Shown in pieces: positions 42,377 to 51,366 of a stretch of DNA of 64,000 nucleotides. The stretch comes from DATBRV01 sp036560145 (lineage in GTDB: Bacteria; Myxococcota_A; UBA9160; SMWR01), in the NCBI GenBank assembly GCA_036560145.1, contig DATBRV010000089.1, positions 1 through 64,000 of the forward strand, in the 5' to 3' direction. Every line of letters begins with the position of its first letter. The stretch's first letter is position 1. Under the pieces are notes generated by a model. The model was not told the origin of the DNA. It saw nothing but the letters and a program-made list of their open reading frames with translations, and did not search any database. Both the position numbers and the translations under genes were made by a program.

Positions 42377-43093
42377 GTGGCATGGGCGGGTCGAAGGGTG
42401 CTGGCGGTGGTGCCGGCGCGGGGCGGGAGCAAGGGAATCCCCCGCAAGAACCTGTGCAAGATCGGCGGGCTCTCCTTGATCGCCCACGCCGCGCGCACCG
42501 CGCGCGCCCTGCCCTGGCTGGATCGGGCCGTCCTCAGCACCGACGACGAGGAGATGGCCGAGGAGGGGCGTCTGCACGGCCTCGCAGTTCCGTTCGTGCG
42601 ACCCGCGGAGCTGGCCAGTGATACGGCGAACGCCTCCGCGATGTGGCGGCACGCCTGGCTCGAGAGCGAGCGCTGCTTCGGCGAGCGCTTCGACGTCTCG
42701 ATCCTGCTCCAGCCGACGACACCCCTGCGGCCCCCCGCCGAGGTCGAGCGAACCGTGGCGACCTTGATCGGCGGATCCCACGCGGCGGCGGCGACGGTCT
42801 GCCGGGTCCCGGCCGACTTCCTGCCCGACCGTTGCCTCACGCTCGGCGACGACGGCCGGCTGCGCTTCTACCTGCCCCAGGGCGCCGGCGTGACCCGGCG
42901 CCAGGACGCCGCGCCCCTCTTCTACCGCGACGGCACCTGCTACGCGCGGACCCGCGCCAGCCTGATCGAAGCCGCGCGCGACGTGGAAGAGGACTGCGCG
43001 GCCGTCGTGATCGACCACTTCGTCGTGAACATCGATGAGCCCTTCGAGCTGGAGCTGGCGGAATTCGTGCTCTCGCGAGGAGAAGCTCGATGA
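42377..43093 (+). CDS. Acylneuraminate (nonulosonate) cytidylyltransferase, NeuA type
   Basis: 238 residues. VVPARGGSKGIPRKNL is the CTP-binding signature of CMP-sialate/legionaminate/pseudaminate synthetases; S-I-L-L-Q-P-T-T-P-L-R and Y-R-D-G-T-C-Y complete the active site. It activates a nonulosonic acid to its CMP form before transfer. GTG start after a G-rich ribosome site. The TGA overlaps the ATG of the epimerase gene (ATGA). Confidence 0.88.
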   Translation: MAWAGRRVLAVVPARGGSKGIPRKNLCKIGGLSLIAHAARTARALPWLDRAVLSTDDEEMAEEGRLHGLAVPFVRPAELASDTANASAMWRHAWLESERCFGERFDVSILLQPTTPLRPPAEVERTVATLIGGSHAAAATVCRVPADFLPDRCLTLGDDGRLRFYLPQGAGVTRRQDAAPLFYRDGTCYARTRASLIEAARDVEEDCAAVVIDHFVVNIDEPFELELAEFVLSRGEAR

Positions 43094-44250
43094 AGCCGCG
43101 CAAGGTCTGCGTGGTGATCACCGCGCGTCCCAGCTACGCGCGGATCCGTTCCGTGCTGGAGGCGATCCAGCGGCATCCCGAGCTCGAGCTCCAGCTGGTG
43201 GTGGCCGCCTCGGCCCTGCTCGACCGCTACGGCAATGCCCAGAACGTGATCGAGAGCGAGGGATTCCGGATCGACCGCCGCGTCTACATGATCCTCGAGG
43301 GCGAGAACCTGGTCACCTCCGCCAAGTCGACCGGGCTCGGCATGTCCGAGATGGCGACCGTGCTCGACGACCTGAAGCCCGATCTGGTCGTCACGGTCGC
43401 CGACCGCTTCGAGACGATCGCGACGGCGGTGGCGGCGGCCTACCTCAACATCCCGCTGGTCCACATCCAGGGCGGCGAGGTCACCGGCTCGATCGACGAG
43501 AAGGTGCGCCACGCGGTCACCAAGCTGGCCGACCTGCACATGGTCGCGACCGAGCGCGCCGCCGAGCGCGTGGTGCGCATGGGCGAGCGGCCGGACCGCG
43601 TCTTCAACACCGGCTGCCCCTCGATCGACGTCGCGCGCCGCGCCCTCGAGCGCCCGGAGGTCGACCTCCACGAGATCTTCGAGCGCTTCGGTGGCGTCGG
43701 CCATCGGCCCGAGCTCTCGGGCGGCTTCGTGGTCGTGCTCCAGCATCCGGTCACGACCGAATACGAGGCGTCCCGGCGCCACGTCGAGGAGACGCTGCAC
43801 GCGATTGCGGAGAGCGGGATCCCGGCCTTCTGGTTCTGGCCCAACGTCGACGCCGGCTCGGACGGAACCTCGAAGGGCATCCGCGCCTTCCGGGAGAACC
43901 GCGCCCTGCCCCAGGTCCACTTCTTCAAGAACCTGCCGCCCGAGGATTTCATCCGGGTCTTGAACCGCTCGCGCGGCGTGGTCGGAAACTCCAGCGTCGG
44001 GATCCGTGAGTGCTCCTACCTGGGGGTACCGACCGTGAACATCGGCGGCCGTCAGGAGGGCCGCGATCGCGGACGCAACGTGATCGACGTGCCCTACGAC
44101 CGCAAGGAGATCCGCTCGGCGATCGAGCGCTGCATGTCGATCGGGAAGTTCAGCTCGGATCTCCTCTACGGGGACGGCTACTCCGGCGAGCGCATCGCGA
44201 GCCTGCTGGTGGACGCGCCGCTCGAGATCGAGAAGCGCCTCCAGTACTGA
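43090..44250 (+). CDS. UDP-GlcNAc 2-epimerase, hydrolysing (NeuC/LegG type)
   Basis: 386 residues, GT-B fold. V-I-T-A-R-P-S-Y-A-R at the N-terminus, HIQGGEVTGSIDEKVRHA and G-N-S-S-V-G-I-R-E are diagnostic of hydrolysing UDP-sugar 2-epimerases that release ManNAc-type sugars for the NeuB reaction. LegG homologues use UDP-diacetamidobacillosamine instead, and the sequence does not separate the two. With NeuA and NeuB it completes a nonulosonic acid route, although no dehydratase or aminotransferase for a legionaminate/pseudaminate precursor is seen here. Confidence 0.88.
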   Translation: MKPRKVCVVITARPSYARIRSVLEAIQRHPELELQLVVAASALLDRYGNAQNVIESEGFRIDRRVYMILEGENLVTSAKSTGLGMSEMATVLDDLKPDLVVTVADRFETIATAVAAAYLNIPLVHIQGGEVTGSIDEKVRHAVTKLADLHMVATERAAERVVRMGERPDRVFNTGCPSIDVARRALERPEVDLHEIFERFGGVGHRPELSGGFVVVLQHPVTTEYEASRRHVEETLHAIAESGIPAFWFWPNVDAGSDGTSKGIRAFRENRALPQVHFFKNLPPEDFIRVLNRSRGVVGNSSVGIRECSYLGVPTVNIGGRQEGRDRGRNVIDVPYDRKEIRSAIERCMSIGKFSSDLLYGDGYSGERIASLLVDAPLEIEKRLQY

Positions 44251-44259
44251 TCGCGCGCC

Positions 44260-45180
44260 TCAGGGCCGGGCTCGAATCTGGAAGCGGGCGCGGATGGCGG
44301 GATGGTCGCTGAGCGGCGCACCGTTCGCGTCCGCGAACTCGCTGGCCTCGCCCGCGTCGAGCAGCGCGATCTCGGTCCGGGCGTCGCCCCGATAGAAGAT
44401 GTATTCGCAGCGCGGGCGCCAGCGATCCGGATCCGTGCGCGCCCCGCTCTCGCGCAGACCCAGGGCGGCGGCGAAGCCCGCGAGGGCCGGGTTGGAGCGA
44501 TCCTCGCGCGCATTGAAGTCGCCGGCGACGATCACCGCGCCGCTGCCCGAGAAGCGGCGGATGGCGCGCTCGAGCTGCGCGAGCTGCTTCTCGCGCGTCC
44601 GGTGGTCGCGCACGCGCTTGGGCTTCTTCCCCGCGTCGAGGTGCGAGTTGTAGACGTCGACCACGGCCCCGCCCGGCAGGCGCACGCGCAGCGCGAGCAG
44701 GCCCTTGGTGACCCAGGCGTCCTTCCTCGCGTCGAACCAGCCGGAATAATCGCGGTACGCCTCGCGATGCTCCCCGGTCAACGAGGCTTCTCGCAGGCCG
44801 ACCCAGCTCGAGAGCCCCGCGCCGCAGTCGCCGCAGACGATCGGCGCGAGCAGATCCGCGATCGGATTGCGGTCCTGGGTATTCCCCCGCCTCCGCATCG
44901 GGTGTGTCGCGAACTCCTCCAGGCTCTCGTGGTATGCGAAGTCCTCCTGCAGGAGCACCACGTCGTAGCCGTTGATCAGGCGTCCGATCGCGGGGAAGCG
45001 GGTCTCCGGATGATCGTCGACGAAGAATCCGCGCAGGCCGTGCGTGTTGTAGCTGAGGACGCTGAGCTCGACCGGCGCGCGCAACGCGGGCTTCCAGGCC
45101 TCGCTGGCGCGCGCTCCCGGCGCCCAGCCGATCGCCAGCAGCAGCGCCGCCGCCGCGGACGCGTACCCGCGCCGCCTCAC
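44260..45180 (-). CDS. Secreted endonuclease/exonuclease/phosphatase-fold protein
   Basis: 306 residues. A signal peptide (M-R-R-R-G-Y-A-S-A-A-A-A-L-L-L, cleavage near A-R-A) is followed by an EEP fold: L-S-Y-N-T-H-G-L, L-L-Q-E-D-F, Y-N-S-H-L-D, V-A-G-D-F-N-A-R-E-D and L-S-D-H-P-A-I. Export argues for a sphingomyelinase/phosphodiesterase or secreted nuclease rather than a DNA-repair enzyme. GTG start overlaps the SGNH stop (GTGA). It is the last gene of a five-gene run with the deacetylase, PhyH, GNAT and SGNH proteins. Confidence 0.8.
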   Translation of the reverse strand: MRRRGYASAAAALLLAIGWAPGARASEAWKPALRAPVELSVLSYNTHGLRGFFVDDHPETRFPAIGRLINGYDVVLLQEDFAYHESLEEFATHPMRRRGNTQDRNPIADLLAPIVCGDCGAGLSSWVGLREASLTGEHREAYRDYSGWFDARKDAWVTKGLLALRVRLPGGAVVDVYNSHLDAGKKPKRVRDHRTREKQLAQLERAIRRFSGSGAVIVAGDFNAREDRSNPALAGFAAALGLRESGARTDPDRWRPRCEYIFYRGDARTEIALLDAGEASEFADANGAPLSDHPAIRARFQIRARP

Positions 45181-46250
45181 GGCGCGCCCACGCGCCGAGC
45201 GATCTCGCTCGCGACGAGCTGATTGCCGCCCGGCGAAAGGTGACAGAAATCGATGTAGGCGTACGCTTCGCCATCCAGCACGCGCTCGAGGTCCTCGCCG
45301 AGGCCCGCCTGCTCCATCCGGGCGCGGATCAGCGGATAGACGACGAGATACTGCTCGCGCAACGCAGCGTCTACCGGTAGGTGATCCACACGCGCCTCGC
45401 CCCAGTAGGACACCGGCTGCAGGAAGGCATGAAAGACTCCGCCGTAGGACGCGACGATCTGCCGCGCCAGCGCCCAATCGTCGATCAAGGCCTGCGCGAC
45501 CAGGCTCGCCTTGCGGGAATCGGTGCCGCAATCGTAGCCGCCCTCCTCGTCCGACTCGTCCGCATAGCCCAGCCAGACGCCGAGGGTCCGGCCCAGACGC
45601 TGGAGCGGACGCGCGTAGTAACCGATTGCGTTGGGCTTGTATTGCAGGGCGGCCTGGATGTCCTGGACCTTGAAGTGCGAGAAGAAGTCGTTCTCGACGC
45701 GGCACTTGACCTGGACTTCGTTCGCGCCGTCGTAGAACACGACCGCCTCGGGTCGCTCCCCCTGGCTGACGAGCCTCTGCAGCTCGTTCAGGCTCTGGTG
45801 CGCGGTCCAGCCGATCTCGCCGAGGTTCTCCGCGCGCCGGCGGGCGATCTGCTCGTAAAAGGCGGGAATCGTCCCAGCGTCGTCGGCGCCGATCCCCCAG
45901 ATCGCCGAGCCTCCGAAGAAATAGGTCGCCGGATGGGCGGGAACACCGGGCGCGTGCGGCGTCAGGCGGATCCGCAGCTCCGGATCCAGCTGGATCGTGC
46001 GGCCGCTGAAGGGCTCGCGGCGCCAGCCGACGAAGGCCCGGAACTCCGAACGGGTCTCGTTGAGCTCGCGGAAATGCTCCTGCGCCCAGGACAGATCCCG
46101 GTAGTTCGGAAGCGCGGCGCGCGGATCCGATTTCGGGAAGAAGGCCTTCCGGATCGCCACGCTCGATTCATGGACGATCGGAATCGCGAAGTAGATTCCG
46201 CAGAGGAGGATCAACGTGTTGCGCAGGTTGATCCAGAGAGTGCGTGACAT
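45177..46250 (-). CDS. Membrane-anchored SGNH hydrolase-like protein
   Basis: 357 residues. One N-terminal membrane helix (about 8-25) is followed by an SGNH domain: F-F-G-G-S-A-I-W-G-I-G (block I with GGS in place of GDS), W-T-A-H-Q-S-L-N-E-L, F-Y-D-G-A-N-E, and F-C-H-L-S-P-G-G-N. The GGS/GAN variants are typical of bacterial surface-polysaccharide acyl-esterase-like proteins. The ATG shares one base with the GNAT stop. Confidence 0.77.
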   Translation of the reverse strand: MSRTLWINLRNTLILLCGIYFAIPIVHESSVAIRKAFFPKSDPRAALPNYRDLSWAQEHFRELNETRSEFRAFVGWRREPFSGRTIQLDPELRIRLTPHAPGVPAHPATYFFGGSAIWGIGADDAGTIPAFYEQIARRRAENLGEIGWTAHQSLNELQRLVSQGERPEAVVFYDGANEVQVKCRVENDFFSHFKVQDIQAALQYKPNAIGYYARPLQRLGRTLGVWLGYADESDEEGGYDCGTDSRKASLVAQALIDDWALARQIVASYGGVFHAFLQPVSYWGEARVDHLPVDAALREQYLVVYPLIRARMEQAGLGEDLERVLDGEAYAYIDFCHLSPGGNQLVASEIARRVGAP

Positions 46251-47371
46251 CACACCGGGATTCCGTGCTCCTCGAGGTAGAGCATCGTCGGCCGGTCCAT
46301 GTCGCAGTCGCCCTTGGTGATGTAGACGCGGCTGCGATCGATCAGGGCGCCGACGTCGTCGCGCGCCCACAGGATCAGCGACGTGGTGGGCGGCGTGCGC
46401 ATGTCGATCGGGTAGAACCAGTTCGGAACCTGGAGGTAGAAGTCGTCGACGCTCGAGAACCAGCCCTGCGACCAGAACTGGTGTCCGATCGGGTCCGCGC
46501 TGCAGTAGAAGTCGGCGAGCGCGACGCCGCGCTCGCGGCCGAGCGCCTCGAGGAAGGCGAGCGCGGCCGGCACGCTGCCATCCGCGCCCAGGAAATCGAC
46601 CACGTGCATCACCCGCAGGTCCGCCTTCTCGTCGACGCGCACCACCAGCGCGGCGTCGCCGCTGCCATCGCGCACCCGGAACGCCTCGTAGCGGAAGAAG
46701 GGATGAGCCTGGTAGCGCCACGCCAGGTAGTCGGCGTCGCGCAGGGTGCAGTTGAACCGCCGGTAGAGGGGCTCGGCGAGCGCCGCGGCGGCGCGCATTC
46801 CGATCGGCTCCGCCTCGAACTTCGCGCGCGAGACCTGCGGCTCGCGGCGGATCATCCGCTGCCCGAGCGGATCGAGCTTCGAGATCGGCGCGACCCGGTC
46901 GGCGTCGAAGACCCGGACGTAGCGCGGCAGATGGCGCATGTACTTGAAGCCGTGGGTCGCGTAGATCGGCAGCGCCGAGTCGCTGATCCCCATCCCGATG
47001 ATCGCGTGGTAGCTCTGCTGCAGCCGCCGCACGATCGCCTTGCCGAGCCCGAGGCCGCGCAACGACTCGTCGATCACCCAGGTCGTGAGCTCGGCGCCCG
47101 GCTGGCGGCGTCCGTCGAGGTGGAAGGTCCGCGCGGTGACGCCCATGAAGCCGTGCAGGCGATCCCGGGCGTCGACCACCACCAGGCAGCGGTTGCGGCC
47201 GGTCTCCGGGGGCGCGCCCCGGAACTGCCAATCGAAGAAGCGCGGCACCGAGAGCGCCAGCTTGCGCGCCCAGTGCTGCTCGATGAAGGCGCCGATGGCG
47301 GCCGCGTCGAGGCCGAGCTCGTCGACCTCGAGCACGCGGTAGTCCGACGGCCCCGGTGCGCCCGCGCCCAC
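46250..47371 (-). CDS. GNAT-family acyltransferase (double domain)
   Basis: 373 residues. The first GNAT domain shows T-T-W-V-I-D-E-S-L-R-G-L-G-L-G-K-A-I with the acyl-CoA pyrophosphate loop (R-G-L-G-L-G). A second alpha/beta segment (about 190-330) has the layout of FemAB/GNAT tandems found in capsule and exosortase-associated clusters. It probably N-acylates an amino sugar, a step needed for nonulosonate or deacetylated hexosamine. GTG start 7 bases after the PhyH stop. Confidence 0.77.
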   Translation of the reverse strand: MGAGAPGPSDYRVLEVDELGLDAAAIGAFIEQHWARKLALSVPRFFDWQFRGAPPETGRNRCLVVVDARDRLHGFMGVTARTFHLDGRRQPGAELTTWVIDESLRGLGLGKAIVRRLQQSYHAIIGMGISDSALPIYATHGFKYMRHLPRYVRVFDADRVAPISKLDPLGQRMIRREPQVSRAKFEAEPIGMRAAAALAEPLYRRFNCTLRDADYLAWRYQAHPFFRYEAFRVRDGSGDAALVVRVDEKADLRVMHVVDFLGADGSVPAALAFLEALGRERGVALADFYCSADPIGHQFWSQGWFSSVDDFYLQVPNWFYPIDMRTPPTTSLILWARDDVGALIDRSRVYITKGDCDMDRPTMLYLEEHGIPV

Positions 47372-47378
47372 GCAGCGC

Positions 47379-48296
47379 TCAGGCGACCGGGGTCGAACTG
47401 GAGATCACGTTCCGCCGGTCGCGGACCGCGCCGGATTCATCGACGTCGACGCGCGTGCGGGGCAGCGCGCCCGGCCGCAGCAGCTCGCGGTTGGCGCGGT
47501 CGAGCAGGGTGTCGGAATCCGACAGGTCCTTCTGCACGATGTAGCGGATCGAGATCCGGGGCAGCCTGCCCACGTGGAGCCGGGTTCCGTGCAGCATGCA
47601 CGAGTGCCAGAAGTACCCGGTGCCCGCGGCTCCGGTGAGCCGGTGGATGGGGAGGTCCGCCTCGTGCTTGGCGTCCGCGCGGTAGTGGATCCGCGTCTCG
47701 GCGCGGTCGAGGACGCGCAGGTCGTGCGGGAAGACCGTCCCGCCCAGGCGGTGCGAGCCCGGCACCAGGTAGATCGGCGAGTCGTCGACGCCGACCTCCG
47801 CCAGGTAGATGTAACAGGTGACGAAGTCCGGCTCGCGGTCGCGGAAGTCGATCATGTCCTGGTGGAAATCGATCCCCTGCATGTAGGTGACGTCGCGGAA
47901 CTGCTCGTGCACGTAGGGATTGATGTTGGCGCTGGCGACGCCGTCGACCTCCTTGCGCACCCAGCCGGGGACCCAGCTCCGCGGCAGGCTCACCACGAAC
48001 TTGCGGCGTTCGAGCCGGTAGCCGCGGCCGAGCACGGCCGCCATCGCGGCGACGAAGCGGGGGCTCTGCTCGATGAAGGAGAGGTCGTAGCGCTCGATCA
48101 GGTTGCGCTCGCCCGCGATCGGATTCACCCGCCGGTTCTGCGGATTCGCGCGGTAGGCAGGCTCCGAGAGGAACATTTCGGGGGAGAAGCTTCGGTCCGC
48201 GAGGATCCGGTCGTAGAGCGCCTGGCAGGCCGCGGAATCGAGGCTGTCCCCGAGACTTCCGATGCCGTCTTTGACGAAGGAAAAGTCCTGGCTCAT
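47379..48296 (-). CDS. Phytanoyl-CoA dioxygenase (PhyH) family protein
   Basis: 305 residues. The Fe(II) site is F-H-Q-D-M-I-D with the distal His in C-M-L-H-G-T-R, followed by I-S-I-R-Y for 2-oxoglutarate binding. VTCYIYLAEVGVDDSPIYLVPGSH is the family's central sheet. It lies between a polysaccharide deacetylase (3-base gap) and a GNAT gene (7-base gap), so its substrate is probably a glycan precursor or lipid carrier; this is inference. Confidence 0.85.
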   Translation of the reverse strand: MSQDFSFVKDGIGSLGDSLDSAACQALYDRILADRSFSPEMFLSEPAYRANPQNRRVNPIAGERNLIERYDLSFIEQSPRFVAAMAAVLGRGYRLERRKFVVSLPRSWVPGWVRKEVDGVASANINPYVHEQFRDVTYMQGIDFHQDMIDFRDREPDFVTCYIYLAEVGVDDSPIYLVPGSHRLGGTVFPHDLRVLDRAETRIHYRADAKHEADLPIHRLTGAAGTGYFWHSCMLHGTRLHVGRLPRISIRYIVQKDLSDSDTLLDRANRELLRPGALPRTRVDVDESGAVRDRRNVISSSTPVA

Positions 48297-48299
48297 GCT

Positions 48300-49274
48300 T
48301 CAGCCCGCGAGCCCGGCGAAGATCTCGCCGATGGGCTGGTTGCTGGAGCGGTCGAAGCAATCGTTCACGTCGTAGCGCGGCACCGACCAGCGGTTCCGCA
48401 GGTCGGCGTCCGTGATCGGGCGGCGCTCGCCCGCGAAGCCCGCCAGCAGGTCGAGCTCGCTGGCGGCGCGCTTGGTCTCCTCGTCGTGGAACGAGAACGG
48501 ATACGCCAGCGAGATCCGGGAATGCCCGGTGATCTCCTTCAGGAAGCCCACGCTCGTCTCCATCTCCCGCTTCTGCTCCACGAAGTCGAGACGGGGGAGC
48601 ACCCGGTGCGCGTGGGCGTGCGAGCCGATCTCGACGCCGGCGTCCGCCAGGCGCTTCAGCTGGTCGACGCTCATGTAGGTCTCGCGCACCGCGTCGGCCT
48701 CGCTGCCGGGACCGAAGACGTTCTCGAAGAGGGCGTCGAGGACGGGCTCGACGACCGCGTACGGAAGCTGGTAGTTGAGGTCCAGCTTGAAGCGCCGGAC
48801 CGGCTCCTCGTCGTACCGGTAGAAGGCGTAGCCGCGGGCGAAGGCGAGCGGCTCGCGCTCGACCTCGCCGGGGAAGCGGCGCTCGAGCTCGGCGTAGAAG
48901 GCCCGCCGGAAGCCCTCCAGACCGAGCTCCGACATCAGGTATTCGACCTTCTGGATCTGGAGCAGGCGGCCCTCCAGGTAGGGTCGCGAGCAGACGAAGG
49001 CGGTGGCGGTGGCGCCGTGGCGCTGGAGCAGCGGCAGCGCCTGCTCGAACACGTCCCGGGCCCCGTCGTCGAAGGTGATCGCGACGCCCGGTTGGAAGCC
49101 GTCGCGCGCGAACAGATCGCCGCAGCGCAGGAACGCGAAGCGACCGGCCAGCTGCGCGAGCTGGGCGTCGAAACGCTCGCTGCGCTCGTGGGCGCGCAGG
49201 CGGAATCGCCCTGGATTCGACGCGCGGACGAAGTGGTAGTTGATCGCGACGGCGCGCGGCACTGCCGAACCCAT
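48300..49274 (-). CDS. Polysaccharide deacetylase (NodB homology, CE4)
   Basis: 324 residues. The CE4 metal site is visible as I-T-F-D-D-G (catalytic Asp and metal Asp) and G-S-H-A-H-A-H (H-x3-H), with L-A-Y-P-F later. An insert of about 90 residues separates the motifs. These enzymes remove N-acetyl groups from hexosamine polymers or lipid-linked sugars. No clear signal peptide is present, so the substrate may be cytoplasmic. It is first in the run that continues with PhyH, GNAT, SGNH and EEP genes. Confidence 0.85.
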   Translation of the reverse strand: MGSAVPRAVAINYHFVRASNPGRFRLRAHERSERFDAQLAQLAGRFAFLRCGDLFARDGFQPGVAITFDDGARDVFEQALPLLQRHGATATAFVCSRPYLEGRLLQIQKVEYLMSELGLEGFRRAFYAELERRFPGEVEREPLAFARGYAFYRYDEEPVRRFKLDLNYQLPYAVVEPVLDALFENVFGPGSEADAVRETYMSVDQLKRLADAGVEIGSHAHAHRVLPRLDFVEQKREMETSVGFLKEITGHSRISLAYPFSFHDEETKRAASELDLLAGFAGERRPITDADLRNRWSVPRYDVNDCFDRSSNQPIGEIFAGLAG

Positions 49275-49394
49275 GCTGCGAAGATCCCTCCCCCCGGAAC
49301 GGGAAGTTAGACCGCCCGAGGGGTCGCGACCAACGCTGGTGCACGATCCGCTACCCTGGCGCATCGGGTGAAGCCCCGAGGGGAGTGGGGGAGC

Positions 49395-50150
49395 ATGGCA
49401 AGCAGGGCGACGGAGCAGCTGATCCAGACCGGCTCGGTAGGCGAGGTGCGGGAGCGGATCGACGAGATCCGCGAGCGGACCGATCGGGGCGGATTCGCGA
49501 TCGTGCGCGGCGCGTTCGGAAAGGACGTCGTCGCGAGCCTGCGCGAGCGCATCCGACGGCAGTTCGACCCGAAGGCCGACGTCCGCATCTCGGGCCACTA
49601 CCAGCGCGGCTGGAAGGATTTCCAGCGGCTCGACCTGGGGGAGTACGTCGCATCGAGCCGCTTCGCCCGTTACTTCTTCTTCTTCCCCTGGAACGGCGAC
49701 GCCGAGATCGAGCGGGTCGCCGCGGACCAGATCGACATCTTCAACCGGCTGGCGCGCAAGAGCGCCGCCTTCGGCTCGCAGACGGCCGCGGACAGCGATC
49801 CGGACCGCTTCCGGATGAGCTTTGCGATCCAGTACCCGACCGGCGGCGGCTTCATGTCGCGCCATCGGGAGTGGACGCAACGGGAGGAAGGCGACAAGGC
49901 CTACGCGCTCTACCTGGCGCTCACGACCCGCGGCGAGGACTTCGATTCGGGCGGCGCCTGGGTGGAGCTCGACGGACAGAAGGTCGACATCGATGCGCAT
50001 GTCGAAGCCGGCGATCTCGTGCTCTATCGCGGCGATCACTATCACGGCGTCAGCGGGATCGACCGGGACAAGCCGGTGGCGCTCGACCGCGTCTGCGGCC
50101 GCATCATGTTCACCACCACGATCAAGTACTTCGAGCGCTCGTCCGGCTAG
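49395..50150 (+). CDS. Fe(II)/2-oxoglutarate oxygenase-like protein with HxE motif
   Basis: 251 residues. The double-stranded beta-helix pattern is visible: R-M-S-F-A-I-Q-Y-P-T-G-G-G-F-M-S-R-H-R-E gives an H-x-E in place of H-x-D, and L-V-L-Y-R-G-D-H-Y-H-G-V supplies the distal His, with R-V-C-G-R following. It is thus probably a non-haem iron oxygenase of an uncharacterised subfamily. GGGGGAG precedes ATG 49395. It is convergent with the SGNH gene, overlapping by 4 bases. Confidence 0.65.
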   Translation: MASRATEQLIQTGSVGEVRERIDEIRERTDRGGFAIVRGAFGKDVVASLRERIRRQFDPKADVRISGHYQRGWKDFQRLDLGEYVASSRFARYFFFFPWNGDAEIERVAADQIDIFNRLARKSAAFGSQTAADSDPDRFRMSFAIQYPTGGGFMSRHREWTQREEGDKAYALYLALTTRGEDFDSGGAWVELDGQKVDIDAHVEAGDLVLYRGDHYHGVSGIDRDKPVALDRVCGRIMFTTTIKYFERSSG

Positions 50151-51223
50151 CGTCCGGCTCGCAGCGCTTCGAGCAACGCGTCCGCGAGCAGCGCGGCGCT
50201 GATCCGGGCCGCCTCCGCGTGCGGGTGCGAATCGTCGCCCGGCCGGAAGTAATCCTCGACCGGATGCCCCCAGAAGCGATCGAGCAGATCGACGCAGCGC
50301 AGGCCGTGGCGCCGGCAGTACACCAGGCTCGCGCGCTGGCGCTCGGTGGCCGCCGCGCGATCCGGCGCGCCGAGCTGCCAGTCGCGCGGGAACAGCAGGA
50401 TCACCAGCGGGATGCCGCGCGGCTCGAGCATCGCGCGCAGCTCGTCGAGGGCGCCATACACCGCTGCGATCTCTTCGGGCCGCAGCGGCTTTCCGTTCGC
50501 CTGGGGGTAGAGCCCGATCCGCCGCAGCCAGTCGCGGAAGGCGAGCACTCCCACCGCCGCCAGCCGAACCACCAGGAGGGACGCAAGCGGCCGTTCCAGC
50601 GCCGCCGGCGCGTCGCCCGTGACCAGCTTCGACTCTCCTTCGCGGGCCTCGAGGCGGCCGGCTTCGACCTTGAAATCGTTGGTGAAAATCCCGAGCACGA
50701 CGACGCTCGGGCGGTAGCGCAGCGCGTCCACGTGCCGGAAGAGCGCCACCTCCTGCGCCGTGGTGTAGTTCGCGACGCCGAGGTTCAGGCACTCGAAGCT
50801 GCGGCCCAGCCTTTCGGAGACGATCGCGCTGAGCTGGGCGGGAATCGTCTCGGCGTCGTTCAGCCCGGCGCCGAACATGGTGCTGTCGCCCAGACAAATC
50901 CCGCGCAGCTCGCTCGCCAGCGGGTCCCCGCGCCCGTTCCGGCGCAGGCCGTTCGCGTCGATCCAGACCTCCCAGGCCGCCGTCTCCCCGGCTCTGGCCG
51001 GCCGCCGCGGGAAGCGGACGTGGACGTCGCGGGCGTGCTCGTAGCCGAGCTCCGGGCTGGTGGAGCGGGTGAAGAGCTGCCCGATCGGCCCCGCGTCCGG
51101 ATGCGGCGCGGCGGCGGATCCGATCGGCAGGGTGCGCAGCGCGATCTCGAAGCCAATCAGGGTCAGGCCGACGGAGGCGACCAGCATGAGCACGGCTTCG
51201 AGCGAGCGCCGAAGCGCCTTCAT
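50147..51223 (-). CDS. Membrane-anchored SGNH/GDSL hydrolase-like protein
   Basis: 358 residues. One N-terminal membrane helix is followed by a long linker and the SGNH blocks G-I-C-L-G-D-S-T-M-F-G-A-G, N-L-G-V-A-N-Y, G-I-F-T-N-D and the dyad D-D-S-H-P-H-A-E-A. It probably acts on acyl groups of an extracytoplasmic glycan. It diverges from the 51367 gene with a 143-base intergenic gap. Confidence 0.8.
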   Translation of the reverse strand: MKALRRSLEAVLMLVASVGLTLIGFEIALRTLPIGSAAAPHPDAGPIGQLFTRSTSPELGYEHARDVHVRFPRRPARAGETAAWEVWIDANGLRRNGRGDPLASELRGICLGDSTMFGAGLNDAETIPAQLSAIVSERLGRSFECLNLGVANYTTAQEVALFRHVDALRYRPSVVVLGIFTNDFKVEAGRLEAREGESKLVTGDAPAALERPLASLLVVRLAAVGVLAFRDWLRRIGLYPQANGKPLRPEEIAAVYGALDELRAMLEPRGIPLVILLFPRDWQLGAPDRAAATERQRASLVYCRRHGLRCVDLLDRFWGHPVEDYFRPGDDSHPHAEAARISAALLADALLEALRAGR

Positions 51224-51366
51224 CGCTAGACCTCGTCGGCGGCCAGCCGCCGCGATAAACTGGGTGCCAATCGCCACAGATCGCAGGATCCGGGCCTTGT
51301 GGCTCGCAGATCCTGCCGCCATCCTGCCGGCCGGCGCCCCGCGCGCCAGGAGTCGTACCGAAGCCG

